The notes beneath the pieces are model-generated. The model did not search any database. It saw only the letters and a program-made list of their open reading frames with translations, and had not been told where the DNA came from. Made by a program: the position numbers and the translations under genes. From NCBI GenBank assembly GCA_001606155.1, contig LODT01000022.1, positions 496,001-560,000 of the forward strand: DNA of 64,000 bases, in the 5' to 3' direction. Positions 23,999-35,800 of the stretch are shown piece by piece; the first letter of the stretch is position 1; every line of letters begins with the position of its first letter. The DNA comes from Tieghemostelium lacteum. Lineage: Eukaryota > Evosea > Eumycetozoa > Dictyosteliales > Raperosteliaceae.

Positions 23999-24389
23999 TT
24001 TCCAACAATAACAACAATTTCAAAAAAGAGTCTTTCAAAATCTTTCTCTTTTCTATAACATCAAACATTACATTAATATAAAATAACCATTACAATAATA
24101 ATTACTAGATATTTTTTAAAAAAAACAAAACAAAAACAAGAAATAAATTAAGTTATTTACACTTTCATTTATTCTTTTTAAACTAAACCACCAAAATTTA
24201 AATATTTAGCTTTGAATGTAGTGTATCCAATGGTCAATAAAATTGATTAGATTTAATACAAAGAGTGGCTATCTATATTCTTTTATTCAAAAAAAATATT
24301 TTGAATTGATAAAATTTTATCACAGTTTTATCAAATTAAATTAAATTAATAAGATGTATTTTATTGATTGAGTATAGATTTGATCAATA
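23999..24389. other. Intergenic A/T-rich region
   Basis: 3' flank of the eIF2beta gene facing the 3' end of the micro-gene. A/T-rich with AATAAA-like elements. A minus-strand phrase near 24185-24250 reads like a hydrophobic tail but has no start and meets a stop upstream, so it is not called as a gene. Confidence 0.5.
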
Positions 24390-24580
24390 TCATGGGGTAA
24401 ATGTAACATCACCATTTGGTTTAATACCTCTCTGTTTATACACTATATTATTAGTTTAAAGGTAAAATAACATCAATCGATTTTCTAAAAACTCACAGTT
24501 GGTGTTGTAGTTGGTACTCTTTGTCCTGGTCCTCTACGTGAGGTACCAGCATCTGGTATATTTTCTTCAAAAAGTGCCAT
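24390..24580 (-). CDS. Predicted 41-residue micro-protein (two exons)
   Basis: Exon 1 is 24580-24497 and exon 2 is 24431-24390, joined in phase 0 (CCAACT|GTGAGT ... AAACAG|AGAGGT). The sequence starts MALFEENIPDAGTSRRGPGQ and ends RGIKPNGDVTFTP before TGA. The coding part is clearly less A/T-rich than its flanks. It uses ordinary codons, including several proline and glycine codons, which is why I believe it is real. The acceptor used is the second AG after a TATAG 14 bases upstream; using the first would break the frame. I do not recognise it. It has no membrane helix or signal and is hydrophilic with basic and proline residues, as in a short binding peptide. The gene lies between eIF2beta and PCYT2. 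Confidence 0.5.
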
Positions 24581-24838
24581 TTTCTATGATTATTTTATGT
24601 AATGTTAATGTGTTGTACTTTTACAATTTCAAGATTTGATTTATAAAAAAAAAAATATCTAGTTTGCTATTTTGATATTTAAAAATAGCTATTGTGCACC
24701 ACATTGTGTAAACGTTTCTAGAATGACATTTGTCATACACTATTTATATTGAAATTTCGAATAAAGTAACAACAAAAGTAGTGGTAATTTTTATTAAATG
24801 AAATTGAAATTACAGACATAGTAGTTTAGGTGGTAACA

Positions 24839-25980
24839 TTAATTATTTTCGTTAATAAATTTAAGTTCTTTAGCTTCTTTCTTTTTGTTACGAGCTTCAA
24901 ATTGAATTCTATTGTCAATAATTCTTTTTACAATATCAGATGTGGTTAGACCTGGAGTATGTTTGACTTCCTTGTAAATACCCATTTCTTTTGGAATTTT
25001 ATATGGATCATTTTCATCAATCATGACAACTGGATCATCACCATGTACAACAATATTGATATGGAAATTATCAATCATATCTTTGGTGACATGGAATGGT
25101 GCACCAATGATAACTTCATCTACATATCTACAAGATAAGACTGACATGAGACGTTCCTGTAGATTCATAATTGGATAGTTTGATCCTTTTTGACTGTTAA
25201 CAACACGATCGTCGTGAACACCAATAATTAGATAATCACCCAATTCCTTGGCTTGACGTAGTGCCTCTGCATGTCCAACATGGAAGAGATCAAAACCACC
25301 ATCCATATAGACAATCTTATCAGTTGATTTTGGTGCACGACCTTCAGAGAATTGATTAATTTTTCTAGTGGTTGGAATGAAATTGGATTTACTGGTATAA
25401 GGTGACTGTTTATGTAGATCTTTTGGATTTACATTATTAAGTGCATTGTTGTTCTTGTCGTCTGTTACACCTTGTAAATGATCTTTTGTCATCAAAAGCA
25501 TTCTACCTACGAGTTCTGTAGTACTGATACCCTCTGTACGTTTAATAAATCTGAATTTACCAGAATTTTTAATAGTCTCATAGACATCTTTACCATCAGC
25601 ACCTACAGAGATATCTTCACCGTGAACACAAAAGTCACAGTTTACCTGTTCTAGAAATTCAACGGTGGCAGTATATGGTGCACCTTCTGCAACTTCGTCT
25701 GCCCATTTACAGGCTTTAACTGCTTTATATCTCTCTTGCTCATTCATTACTGGTGGTCCTTTATTTTTAGTAATTTCCTCATCAGTATGAACACCTACAA
25801 CTAAAACATCTCCTAATTCTTTAGCTTGTCTAAGTGCATTAGCATGTCCAAAATGCATCAACTATTTTAAAATAATTAATATCTTGTAAATTCTCCCTAC
25901 CACTACTGTATGGAAAATATATTTACATCAAAACATCCATCGACATAAACTCTAATTGGTTTTTTTTCAGTTTTTACCAT
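24839..25980 (-). CDS. pcyt2: Ethanolamine-phosphate cytidylyltransferase (PCYT2/ECT1)
   Basis: Two exons, 25980-25927 and 25861-24839, joined in phase 0 (VDGCFD|LMHFGH), give 358 residues. The enzyme makes CDP-ethanolamine from CTP and phosphoethanolamine, the rate-limiting step of the Kennedy pathway for phosphatidylethanolamine, in the cytosol or at the ER. It has two tandem cytidylyltransferase domains. The first has HFGH (about 21-24) and RTEGISTTELVGRM; the second has HVGHAEALRQAKELGD (about 205) and HTPGLTTSDIVKRI. Both nucleotide-binding HxGH motifs are intact, which is the mark of the ECT type as opposed to the single-domain choline enzyme. The short first exon carries only the start and the first strand. 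The gene starts 326 bp from the divergent TMTC-like gene. Confidence 0.94.
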
Positions 25981-26306
25981 ATTTTACAGATTCTTATATG
26001 AATGAAACTAAGGTAATAAAAAAAAATAAAAAAAAATAAAAAAAAACTCAATATGAACTTATAATATCATAACATTATTTTCTTTAATAAATATATATAA
26101 GTTGATTAATACTTTCTGCTCTTTTAAATTTTCAAATAAAAAATTACACCCATTCAACTCAATTATTAGAATACAATATCTAAAAATACATTAAAATTTT
26201 TGATTACTTGCAAAAAAAAGAAATGTTAACTTTATATTAAAAGAGATTGGAAATACAGTGACAAAAGTTTTTTTTACATTTTTTTCAGAGTTTAATTTAA
26301 AAAACA
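25981..26306. other. Shared promoter region of PCYT2 and the TMTC-like gene
   Basis: 326-bp divergent intergenic stretch, nearly all A/T, with an A-rich tandem (AATAAAAAAA repeated) near 26010-26045. No gene is seen. It must hold the promoters of both flanking genes. Confidence 0.55.
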
Positions 26307-28484
26307 ATGGTAAAAGACAATAGGGTAGTTGATACTAAACGAAATGAAAAATTAAAAATTCTTAGACTTTTAATCTACAGTCTACTGATATTTTTGATAT
26401 CGTTTATATCGTATTCTAATTCATTGGATGGTGAATTGATACTGGAAGACCATAACATTATAACAGCTAATCCATTGGTATCCAAGAGATTCAATGGTAC
26501 TACTATAGAGTATCTTCAAAAGGTTCTTCACAGCGATCACTGGGGTCAAAATATAAGTTTAAAAGATTCGCATAAATCTTATTATCCATTGAGTACATTG
26601 TCTTTGAAATTCAATTATATAATGTACCAATGGTTTGATGCAAACCATAATGAAAATGAATCTTTAGTTGAACAGTTCCATCTTACCAATATGTTTTTAC
26701 ATTCTGCCAATTCTATATTTGTAATGTTTCTCAGTTTGATGGTTATTGGGTCTAGTAAAAAACTTCAAAAGATTTCATCTATTGTGTTAGATTCCTCTCC
26801 ATGGGAGGAATTATCTTATTTTGCCAGTGGGTTGGTGTTTGCAACACATCCGATTCACACTGAAGCTGTTAGTGGTATTGTAGGTAGGCCTGATCTACTA
26901 TGTACCCTATTTTATCTAATCTCTTTGATATACTATTATAAATCATCTGTTAGTGGTACCACTCAATGGACTAGTTTTAGTATGTCCATGGTTACCTTTA
27001 TACTATCTCTTCTATCCAAAGAATCAGCAATCACTCTATTCATTATATTCCCACTTTTTGATATACTGATTCTTCAATATCAACAATTACCCACATCACA
27101 GAGTATCCAGAACAAATGGAAACCATTTCTAATTAGAATGTCAATTATAACTATAATCACAGCCTACTATCTCAAATATACAATGGAGATAAAAGTAAAC
27201 TTTCAACCTACCATCAAAGTAATTCAAAATCCTTTGATACACGAGACCAACTCCACAATTACCCAAATTCTATCTATTGGATATCTACATTATAAATATC
27301 TTTCCATGTTAGTCTATCCAACTCCAATGTCAATAGACTACAGCTTCAAATGTATTCCATTAGTTACTGATATATTTGACTTTAGAAACATACAATCCAT
27401 CATAACCTATTCAGTTATAGTCTATGTAATAGTCTCACAATTTAAGGACTATCTATCTAGTTGTAAAGCCCAATCCAAAAGTTCATTAAAAAAGTCAAAC
27501 AAAACCACAACCATCAATTCTTCCAATGCCATACTATTTTCAACTATATTAGGTGTCATCAGTTTCATTCCATCTAGCAATACATTTATATATATCGATA
27601 AATTCCTATCAGAAAGATTACTATATCTACCATCCATTTCATTCTCCATATTATTCTCTAAAACTATAATATCTATATTCAACAGTAGTAATAGCAACGA
27701 AAATAGACCAAAATTGGCATTATGTCTAGCTGCTCTATTGACATTATGCGGGTTGTATTCTTATGGGAGTTATCAAAGAAATATAGAATGGAAGAATGAA
27801 GAATCACTACTGACCAGCGCATTTAAAGTCTGTCCTAATAGTGCTAAAGTTAACTTTGATTTGGGTATACTCATGAGAAAACAAAAACTCTATGATGAAT
27901 CTCTAGAGTATTTTAATAGAGCATTGGATATACTTCCACAATACTGCGAGGTAGAATATTTTAAAGGGCTATCGACACTGAATAGAGACGGTGACTATGA
28001 CAGTGCAATACCTTTTCTAAAAAATAGTCTACAATGTAAATACACTTCGACATTAAGTGCACAGGTTCTATCAGAAATTTACAACTATCTCTTAGACCAA
28101 TCTGAACCAAACTCCAAAGAACACACTTATATTCTAAAAGAGTTGGCTGAAATTCAGAGAAATCTAAATGCATTAACATCAGCTAAACATTACCATTCCT
28201 TAGGTTTGATTGAGAATGAAAATCAAAATTATCAACAATCTATAGATTATCTAGAAATGGCATTGAATATTGTCAATGACCATTTCTCATCTAGTGAATC
28301 CAAGCTACAACAGCATCTATTGAAACCTGATAATCTGCTGTGCCAGATCTACACTGACATCTCTGATTCCTATCTAAATGTAAATCCTCAAAAATCCATT
28401 ATTTATATGACAAAATATACAAAACAGTGTCAAAATCATCCCTCCTACAATGAAATTCTATCAACACTCCAAGAAAGTGTATAA
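26307..28484 (+). CDS. TMTC-type TPR membrane O-mannosyltransferase
   Basis: Single exon, 725 residues. TMTC1-4 are ER multipass proteins of the GT-C fold that O-mannosylate cadherin-like domains, with C-terminal TPRs in the lumen. The N-terminal region has the family marks: a helix (LLIYSLLIFLISFI), then NSLDGELILEDHNII and HSDHWG (about 75-80), then the loop with THPIHTEAVSGIVGRPDLL. About ten hydrophobic helices follow, including a DUF1736-like block. From about residue 510, TPR repeats begin (AKVNFDLGILMRKQKLYDES, CEVEYFKGLSTLNRDGDYDSA, AKHYHSLGLIENENQNYQQS). The acidic pair in EDHN is the expected catalytic site. Whether the amoebal enzyme acts on cadherin-like or other adhesion proteins is unknown. 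Confidence 0.88.
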   Translation: MVKDNRVVDTKRNEKLKILRLLIYSLLIFLISFISYSNSLDGELILEDHNIITANPLVSKRFNGTTIEYLQKVLHSDHWGQNISLKDSHKSYYPLSTLSLKFNYIMYQWFDANHNENESLVEQFHLTNMFLHSANSIFVMFLSLMVIGSSKKLQKISSIVLDSSPWEELSYFASGLVFATHPIHTEAVSGIVGRPDLLCTLFYLISLIYYYKSSVSGTTQWTSFSMSMVTFILSLLSKESAITLFIIFPLFDILILQYQQLPTSQSIQNKWKPFLIRMSIITIITAYYLKYTMEIKVNFQPTIKVIQNPLIHETNSTITQILSIGYLHYKYLSMLVYPTPMSIDYSFKCIPLVTDIFDFRNIQSIITYSVIVYVIVSQFKDYLSSCKAQSKSSLKKSNKTTTINSSNAILFSTILGVISFIPSSNTFIYIDKFLSERLLYLPSISFSILFSKTIISIFNSSNSNENRPKLALCLAALLTLCGLYSYGSYQRNIEWKNEESLLTSAFKVCPNSAKVNFDLGILMRKQKLYDESLEYFNRALDILPQYCEVEYFKGLSTLNRDGDYDSAIPFLKNSLQCKYTSTLSAQVLSEIYNYLLDQSEPNSKEHTYILKELAEIQRNLNALTSAKHYHSLGLIENENQNYQQSIDYLEMALNIVNDHFSSSESKLQQHLLKPDNLLCQIYTDISDSYLNVNPQKSIIYMTKYTKQCQNHPSYNEILSTLQESV

Positions 28485-28878
28485 ATATAAAATATAAATA
28501 AAACGAGTTTTTCTAAAAATAATATTTTTTTTACCATCTGTGCTCGATTTCAAAATAAGAATAAGAAAAAAAAAAAAAAAAAAAAATTTTTTAATTTATT
28601 TTTCTGTGCTGTGTATGATATTATTTAAAAAATCAAGTTACTAGCATTTATTGTTGTAGTCAGATTAGTAAAGAAAGCAATTTTAAAAGGGTTCAGAACA
28701 ATCAATTCAGATATCGCACTATTACTAGTAGAGTAAAATATTGATATAGATTCAAAAGATATAGTCTCATTGAGAAATTTAAACTTTTTAGTTTAGTTTG
28801 TAAATTTAATTATAAATCACAATTCACCAACACATTCACAAGGTCATATAACAAAAAGCCAAAGATCACATATATAAA
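28485..28878. other. Intergenic A/T-rich region
   Basis: Contains a 21-base A run (28566-28586) and T runs. It is the 3' flank of the TMTC-like gene and the promoter of the SGF29 gene. No coding signal is visible. Confidence 0.55.
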
Positions 28879-30108
28879 ATGTCAGATGCACAATTAGTCT
28901 CAGGTTTCAACAGATTAGAAAAAATCATGAAAGAAACGGAAATCTATAATAAATTGATGTTAATACACAAAGAAGGTGTACCTACATCAAGTCTATTCGA
29001 CGACGACGAAGAATGTAACTATTAGACTCTATCTCAATCACACAAGTTTTCATCTCTCCTAACTCATACCTCACTCTCTCTATCTCCTATCATTGCAGTA
29101 TTATTTCCATTAGAAGTAGGCCATGAAATGTTTTTAAAAGCACAAAAAGTCTATTTAGAGTCTAAATCCTTTGTAGAAGGAATTGAAAAGTATGTAGAAT
29201 TACAACTCGCAGATAATGTCCCTTCACCAATTTCTCTTGTTTATAAAAAAAAATTTTTTATCAAACCACCAACCACCCCACTTTATTTTTAAAAGAATTT
29301 TCACACATCTTATAGATGTAACAATGATTACTAATTTCTACATTTTAATTTTAGACAACTGAATAAATGTATAGATAAAATCAACAAGAATGAAAAATCA
29401 CATAATTTATTAAATAATTCCAAATTTCAGAATAACCAAAATTCATCCAACTCATCGAGTAGCAGTGACGATGAAGAGAATGCCAGAGTTGAAGTTGGAC
29501 AAAAGAGAAAGACTAAACCTACTACACCACTGTCTGCCAGTAAGACAAAGAGATTTAAACCACCACAGGCAAGTGAAAGTGATAGAAGTGAAAGAGAGGG
29601 TAAAGACAGTAACAGTAACAACATTATAAAAGATAACACTTCGAGTCATAGTAATAATTCATCACCTATACCTAAAGAGGAAAAAGAGACTACCACAGCC
29701 AAAAAAGAGATTAATGGAAATGGGAAAGAGACTATCTCCAATGGTACATTGGTGGCAGCCAGAGAAAAGAATCAATGGATTCTGGCAAAGGTTAATGGAT
29801 TCAATAATAAGACTCAAAAATATGAAGTAATTGATGAGGACGAAGAGGAACAAAAGAGATTTTCAGTGTCAATGAAAGACATTATTCAGTTACCTACACT
29901 TAGTAATCTACCAACATTTTCAGTTGGTACTAAAGTATTAGCAATGTTTCCAGATACCACCACCTTTTACACTGCACAAGTTTACCAAATCACCAAGAAC
30001 AAGAACAAAATTACTCACTATGTTTTACATTTTGATGATGATCAAGAGAATGGTCAGACTCCAAATAGACGTGTATCTCCACAACACGTTATACAATATA
30101 CCAAGTAA
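28879..30108 (+). CDS. sgf29: SAGA-associated factor 29 (SGF29), tandem Tudor
   Basis: Three exons, 28879-29014, 29099-29189 and 29355-30108, with phases 1 and 2 matching, give 326 residues. SGF29 is the SAGA/ADA histone-acetyltransferase subunit that reads H3K4me2/3. The N-terminal part (exons 1-2) is helical, as in SGF29 where it binds Ada complex partners. A charged, Ser/Lys/Thr-rich linker covers about 85-200. The C-terminal double Tudor domain (about 208-326) is very clear: VAAREKNQWILAKV, YEVIDEDEEEQKR, FSVGTKVLAMFPDTTTFYTA and HFDDDQENG. The acidic VIDEDEEE patch and the Tyr/Phe cage residues (FY in TTTFYTA) that grip the methyl-lysine are retained. The start ATG is the first after the A/T-rich leader. 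Confidence 0.93.
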
Positions 30109-30538
30109 CACCAATCTATCAAATATATTAATATTATAATGTAAACAATTTCATTTTATTTTTATTTTTATCTGTAAATCTCTTCCACCTCTCCTCATAT
30201 ATACACTTCACCATCTCCAACTCCACATTAAAAATTAAAATCAACAAAAAAATAAATAAACAAAAACAATTAAACAATTTTAAGATATCTTAGCATAATA
30301 AAATTTTAAAGTTTTTGTCTTTATAATACCCATGCAATAGTCAGAACCCATTTAAAAACATATCGAATAAAAATATAAAATATCTGGGATCATATGAAAA
30401 TTCTTTTGTTTTTTTTTTTATGAACTCAAATTTGAAATTTTATTTTTTTTTTTGATTTTCTTTTTTGTTTAGTTACAAAACATTAGCCGAAACCGGTCGA
30501 TTTACATTGCCATTTTTGTTTAAACTATACTCATTACA
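30109..30538. other. Intergenic A/T-rich region
   Basis: 3' flank of SGF29 and promoter of the malic enzyme gene. T runs at about 30413 and 30443; a short GC-richer patch (CCGAAACCGGTCG) at about 30486-30499 just before the start could be a factor site. No gene is seen. Confidence 0.5.
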
Positions 30539-32407
30539 ATGCAAAATAAACCATCATTTATTTTAAGAAATCCATCAGCCAATAAAGGTAAAAAAAAATA
30601 CTGGGAGCAGGATAATTTTTTTTTTTTTTAGGGAGGCAATTAATAGGTCATCGACATCATTATAAGATGACAACTAAACTAAAAAAAAAAAAAAAATAAA
30701 GTTTATTCATAACACAATAATTATCATAAATTAAAATTATAAAAAAAAAAAATAATCTGATATGGTATATATTTGCACTTGGTATTAATTCAATAAAAAT
30801 AACAACAATGATAAATAGGTACTGGATTTAGTCAAGAAGAAAGAAATAGATATGCATTGAGAGGATTACTACCACCAAAACAAGAGTCAATCAAAGAACA
30901 ATCAGCAAGATGTTACCAACAATTTATCTCATTCCAAAATGATTTGGATAAATACATCTACTTAAATTCATTACGTGACAGAAACGAAACCTTATTCTAT
31001 CACTTGTTGATGAATAACCTTGAATTGATGTTCCCAATTGTCTACACACCAACCGTCGGTGAAGCATGTCAAAAGTTTGGTAACGAATTTAGATTTGCAC
31101 AAGGAATGTATTTTGCCAGTGGTGATAAAGGTCACATGAGATCAATGATGGACAACTGGGTCAATGATCAAGTTGATATCATTGTAGTCTCTGATGGTAG
31201 TCGTATTTTAGGTCTTGGTGATTTGGGTACTAATGGTATGGGTATTCCAGTTGGTAAACTACAATTATATGTCGCAGGTGCTGGTTTCCCACCTGAACGT
31301 ACATTACCAGTAATCATCGATGCCGGTACCAACACCCAAAAATATCTTAATGACGATTTCTACCTCGGTGAGAAACACCCACGTCTACCAAATGACCAAT
31401 ATTACCCATTAGTTGATGAATTCCTTCAAGCTGCTTTTGATAAATGGCCAAATGTCTTGGTACAATTTGAAGACTTTTCCAATGACCATTGTTTCCATTT
31501 ACTAGACCACTACAGAAACAAATATTTATGTTTTAATGATGATATTCAAGGTACTGGGTCAGTTATTTTATCAGGTTTCATTAATGCTGTAAGAGCAGTT
31601 CAAAAACCATTGAAAGATCATAGATTAGTTTTCCTCGGTGCTGGTTCAGCTGGTATCGGTGTAGCAGATTGCATCATGACTCTCTTTGAAGAGCAAGGTG
31701 TCTCCAAAGAAGATGCTAGAAAATGTTTTTGGTTTGTAGATTCCAAAGGTCTAATCACAACTACTCGTGGTGATGAATTAACCCCACAAAAGAAATCGTA
31801 CGCCCGTGAAGATCATACCGCCGAACAACAATTAAAAACACTTTTAGAAGTTGTTAAAGAAGTTAAACCAACTGCTTTAATTGGTCTTTCTGGAATTGGA
31901 AGATCATTCACTCAAGAGATTGTCGAAGAGATGGCTAAACACGTTGAGAAACCTATAATCTTTGCCTTGTCTAATCCAACTAACAATGCAGAGTGTACCG
32001 CTGAACAAGCCTACACATGGACCGATGGAAGATGCATCTTTGCAAGTGGATCACCATTCAAACCCGTTGAATACAAGGGTGTTGTTCATGTACCAGGTCA
32101 AGGAAACAATATGTATATCTTCCCAGGTCTCGGTTTGGGATCTTCATTGTGTCGTGCCAAACACGTAACTGATGAGATGATCATCACAGCTGCCAAAACT
32201 CTCTCCACTTGGGTACCTGACCAAGAGGTCCTCCAAGGAAAGATCTATCCAGGTCTCAAAAACATCCGTGCAATCTCCACCCAAATTGCAATCAAAGTCA
32301 TTGAAAAAGCTTTCGAACAAGGTATGGCTCAAATTGAAAGACCAGAATCCATCGAGGCTCTTGTTAAATCTTATCAATATCTACCTGAATATGATCAAAC
32401 CAAATGA
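30539..32407 (+). CDS. Malic enzyme (malate dehydrogenase, oxaloacetate-decarboxylating)
   Basis: Two exons, 30539-30587 and 30819-32407, joined in phase 1, give 545 residues, the normal length of cytosolic NADP-type malic enzyme. It oxidises and decarboxylates L-malate to pyruvate and CO2, yielding NAD(P)H. Landmarks are: the active-site Tyr in VYTPTVGEACQKFG; the substrate segment GLGDLGTNGMGIPVGKL; the metal-binding acids in VQFEDFSNDHCFHLL and CFNDDIQGTG; the nucleotide fold VFLGAGSAGIGVADCI; and the C-terminal signature FALSNPTNNAECTAEQAYTW. No mitochondrial targeting leader is present (start MQNKPSFILRNPSANK), suggesting a cytosolic enzyme. Codon use is more biased toward C-ending codons than in neighbours, as in highly expressed genes. 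The tiny first exon is separated by a 231-bp intron. Confidence 0.95.
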
Positions 32408-32893
32408 CTAGTTAATAACAATAATCAGAGATTAATTTCAAAATTATAATTAATTTTTCCCATTTTTCCCTTCATCACAACATTAACCTTTAAAGAAAAA
32501 TAAAAAAGTCAGCGCTGGTTCTTTCTTTAAACTTTAAAAAAAACCTATACTAATATTTTTTCATTTACAATTTCTAAATTTAGATTGATATTACACTTCA
32601 CTATTGAAAAAAAAAAAAAAGTTTTTTGGGATTATTAAATTTGCACCATAGTGATGTTTCTCACGTTTTTGATTTCTCTGAAATTTACTTATTGATGTGT
32701 TTTTATAAACTCAATCAATTTTGAATCAGAAACATTTACATTGAAATTTTAATATAATTATAATTATTTTCTTTGTTTGGTTATTGTTATTATTAATTTT
32801 TTTTTGTATTTATTTATAAGTGATTTTTTTTTTATTATAAGATCTTGTTATAAGTAAGAAATAAAATTTTTTTTTTTTGCTTGAAAATTAACA
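32408..32893. other. Intergenic A/T-rich region
   Basis: 3' flank of the malic enzyme gene and promoter of the 1069-residue protein, with several T and A tracts. No gene is seen. Confidence 0.5.
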
Positions 32894-35800
32894 ATGAAGA
32901 AATCTGAGGTACCCAGTACCACTACCAAAACTGTTTCACCGAGTTTATCAGGATCTTCATTGCCTAAAAAGACTAGTAGTATTTCTACATCCTCTGGTAG
33001 TCTTTTGACAAAATCAACAAGTACACCACTACCAGGCACAAAACAGTCGCTTTCAAAATCATCAAGTACTACTGATGTTATAAAACAGGTTAAAACTACT
33101 ACTAGTCCAACTAGTAGCTCAATAACTACACCACTACCAAAGAGAGCTACTGCTCCTTCAACTACACCTAGTAGCAGTAGTAGTACTACTACTAAACCAC
33201 TATTATCAAAGACACTTTCGACACCTGCAATGTCAACAACTAAAAGACCTATATCAACAAGTGGTAGTGGAATAGCAACAGGAACAACATCAAGTACTAA
33301 AACAGTAACTAAAGTACCAGCAACTACAAGCACAGTACCAAAAACAACAGTTACTAAATCAACATCTAGCTCCACAAAAACATCTTCACCTTCATTAGTT
33401 TCAATGAGACCTAGTTCTAAAAAACCTCCATTAACATCAAGATCTTCACCTACATTACAATCTTCTACATCTAAACCTATAACAAGTTCTAAAACAGCTT
33501 CAGTTTCTAAATCTACAATACCAAGTACTTCCTCTTCTTCATCTTCAGCTAGAACTAGTGGCTCAATGGCTTTAAAATCTACAACTAAAGCACCAGTAGT
33601 GCAGCCTGTGCAACCAAAAGTAACTTTTGAGCAATTTGATCCAACAACTTCTACAGATTTTGAAAATTTAGCATCAGAGTATCTAGATGATAATGATGAG
33701 GAGGTAGAGGAAATACTATTATATGATGAAAATGATGTTGAGGAAATCATACTTGACCAAGATGAAATACAAATTGAAGATTTAGACCAAGAGGAAGAAG
33801 AAGTGGAAGAAGAAGAAGAAGTGGTACTAGATGAACATGATGATGAATATAGTAATGGTGTTATATTATATCCTGAAATTATTGATTTGGACAATGATGA
33901 TATCAACAATGATAAAGTTACAACATCAGAACTTAAACAAACACAAACATTATATATTAATAATAATTCAGAAATCTCATCTACTACTACAACTACTACA
34001 ACAGCAACTATATCCTATGATCAATATTTAGAAAACAATGGTAATAGTAATCTATTAGAACAACAAATTGAAAAACCAATAGAACAGGAGGAAATGGAGG
34101 AACATGAAGAAATTGAGGAATTTAAAAAACCCATAGAACCTTCTAAACCAATTCAAATTAAGAAAACATCGTCATGGATGTCATCACTATTTGGTGCAGT
34201 TGTAACAGCAACTAAATCAACTACAACCATTATTTCAAGTTCATTATCTAGTAGTAGCAGTAATAGTACTCCACCTGTAACTCCATCTGTTACTTCAACT
34301 TCCCTCTCAAATCCAGTACCAAATCATTTGATAAATGATAGTGCTAACAATATACCACCAAATAATAACATAAATTCACTAAATAATACACAACCTGTTC
34401 CTCCTTCTAATACCTCTCCACAATTAACCCCTGATTCTGATCAAAATCTATCAAAATCAACACCACCACTTACATTTCAAGGTCCACCACCTTTGGCACC
34501 TTCACATCAACCATTAGTAAATAATAATCAACTAAAAACACTACCACCACCAAATTTAATGTATCAAATGACACACCATAACAATAACCATCATCACCCA
34601 CATCACCCACAACAACCAAATGGTTACCACAATAATTTTAATAATCACCACCACCATTTACCACACCACAATAATCAACACAATAATAGACACAGTCAAA
34701 ATTTTAATAATCACAGACACAGTCAACAAATTATGAATAATTATAGAATACAACCACATAATCAACCTGGTGGACAGGCATTGATACCATTTGCTATAAC
34801 ATCCTTTAGAGCATTATCTCTATTCCAAGATTGGTATAAATCATTATGGTTTGCTCCAACTGATTTTAAAGAGAAAATTGAACCAACACTTGAGATTTAC
34901 AAGTATTTTGTACCCTATTATGTATTTTCAACTATAGTGCATTCAGTACACAGCGGTAAGGTTGGATTCTTAAAGAATGAGGATCCTAATCAACAGGCTG
35001 TTATAGTAAGTCAAGATGAACACAAAAAGAAACAACATGAAACTGAGGAAATTGAATGGATGAATGGTTCAACTCATCCCTATACTCAATCACATAATGA
35101 CATTTTAATTTATTCACCAGTACTCAATCACAATGCTTTGGATCCACCTTTATATGAACATATTAAAGAGATTAATGAATGGAGATTAGAGGTTGCAGAA
35201 CCATTCCATTCACAGCATCCACAATTACTTTACCCAAACTATGTAGTTGAACAACAACAGTTCCTTCTTCAGAATGGGTATCAACAACCCAATACTCAAG
35301 TGACAAGTAATACCCCAGATTCTACTAATCCAATGTTTAATCAGCTACCAATAGTCACCTCAAAAATGGATTGGGAGAAGTCATGGCATTTTGCTGAAAC
35401 TAAAATCAAAAAAAATGAAATCTATGGAAATGATCAGAAACTAAAGAGTGATTACCAGGCTACTATGGTAAAGGATGTAGAGACTGATACTAAATTTGAG
35501 AATATATCGTATAGAACTGTATATGCACCAATGTACAAGATCAATTATCAATACGATCAAAAGGATTACCAGTTTATAATCAATGGTCAATCTGGTCGTA
35601 CTTATACTAAAGTTAGACCTTATGGAGTGGGATCTATAAAGACCAAAGCTATCAAGATTCTAACTGGTGGTGTATTCTCTTCTGAGAAAACCAAATCACT
35701 AGAACAAGATAGAAAGATTGTCAATGGTATGGTTAGAGGAAAGGATCTAAATGAAATTGATGAACTATTCAATGAGGAAACTGGTGAGAGGATTCAATTG

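Noticed and set aside
24185-24250. Minus-strand phrase LLTIGYTTFKAKYLNFGG
   Set aside because: Reads like a small membrane-protein tail but has no start codon and a stop immediately upstream without an acceptor to bypass it.
32848-33909. Minus-strand 353-codon open frame
   Set aside because: Antisense shadow of the Ser/Thr-rich N-terminal part of the 1069-residue protein; repetitive Val/Leu/Glu composition.
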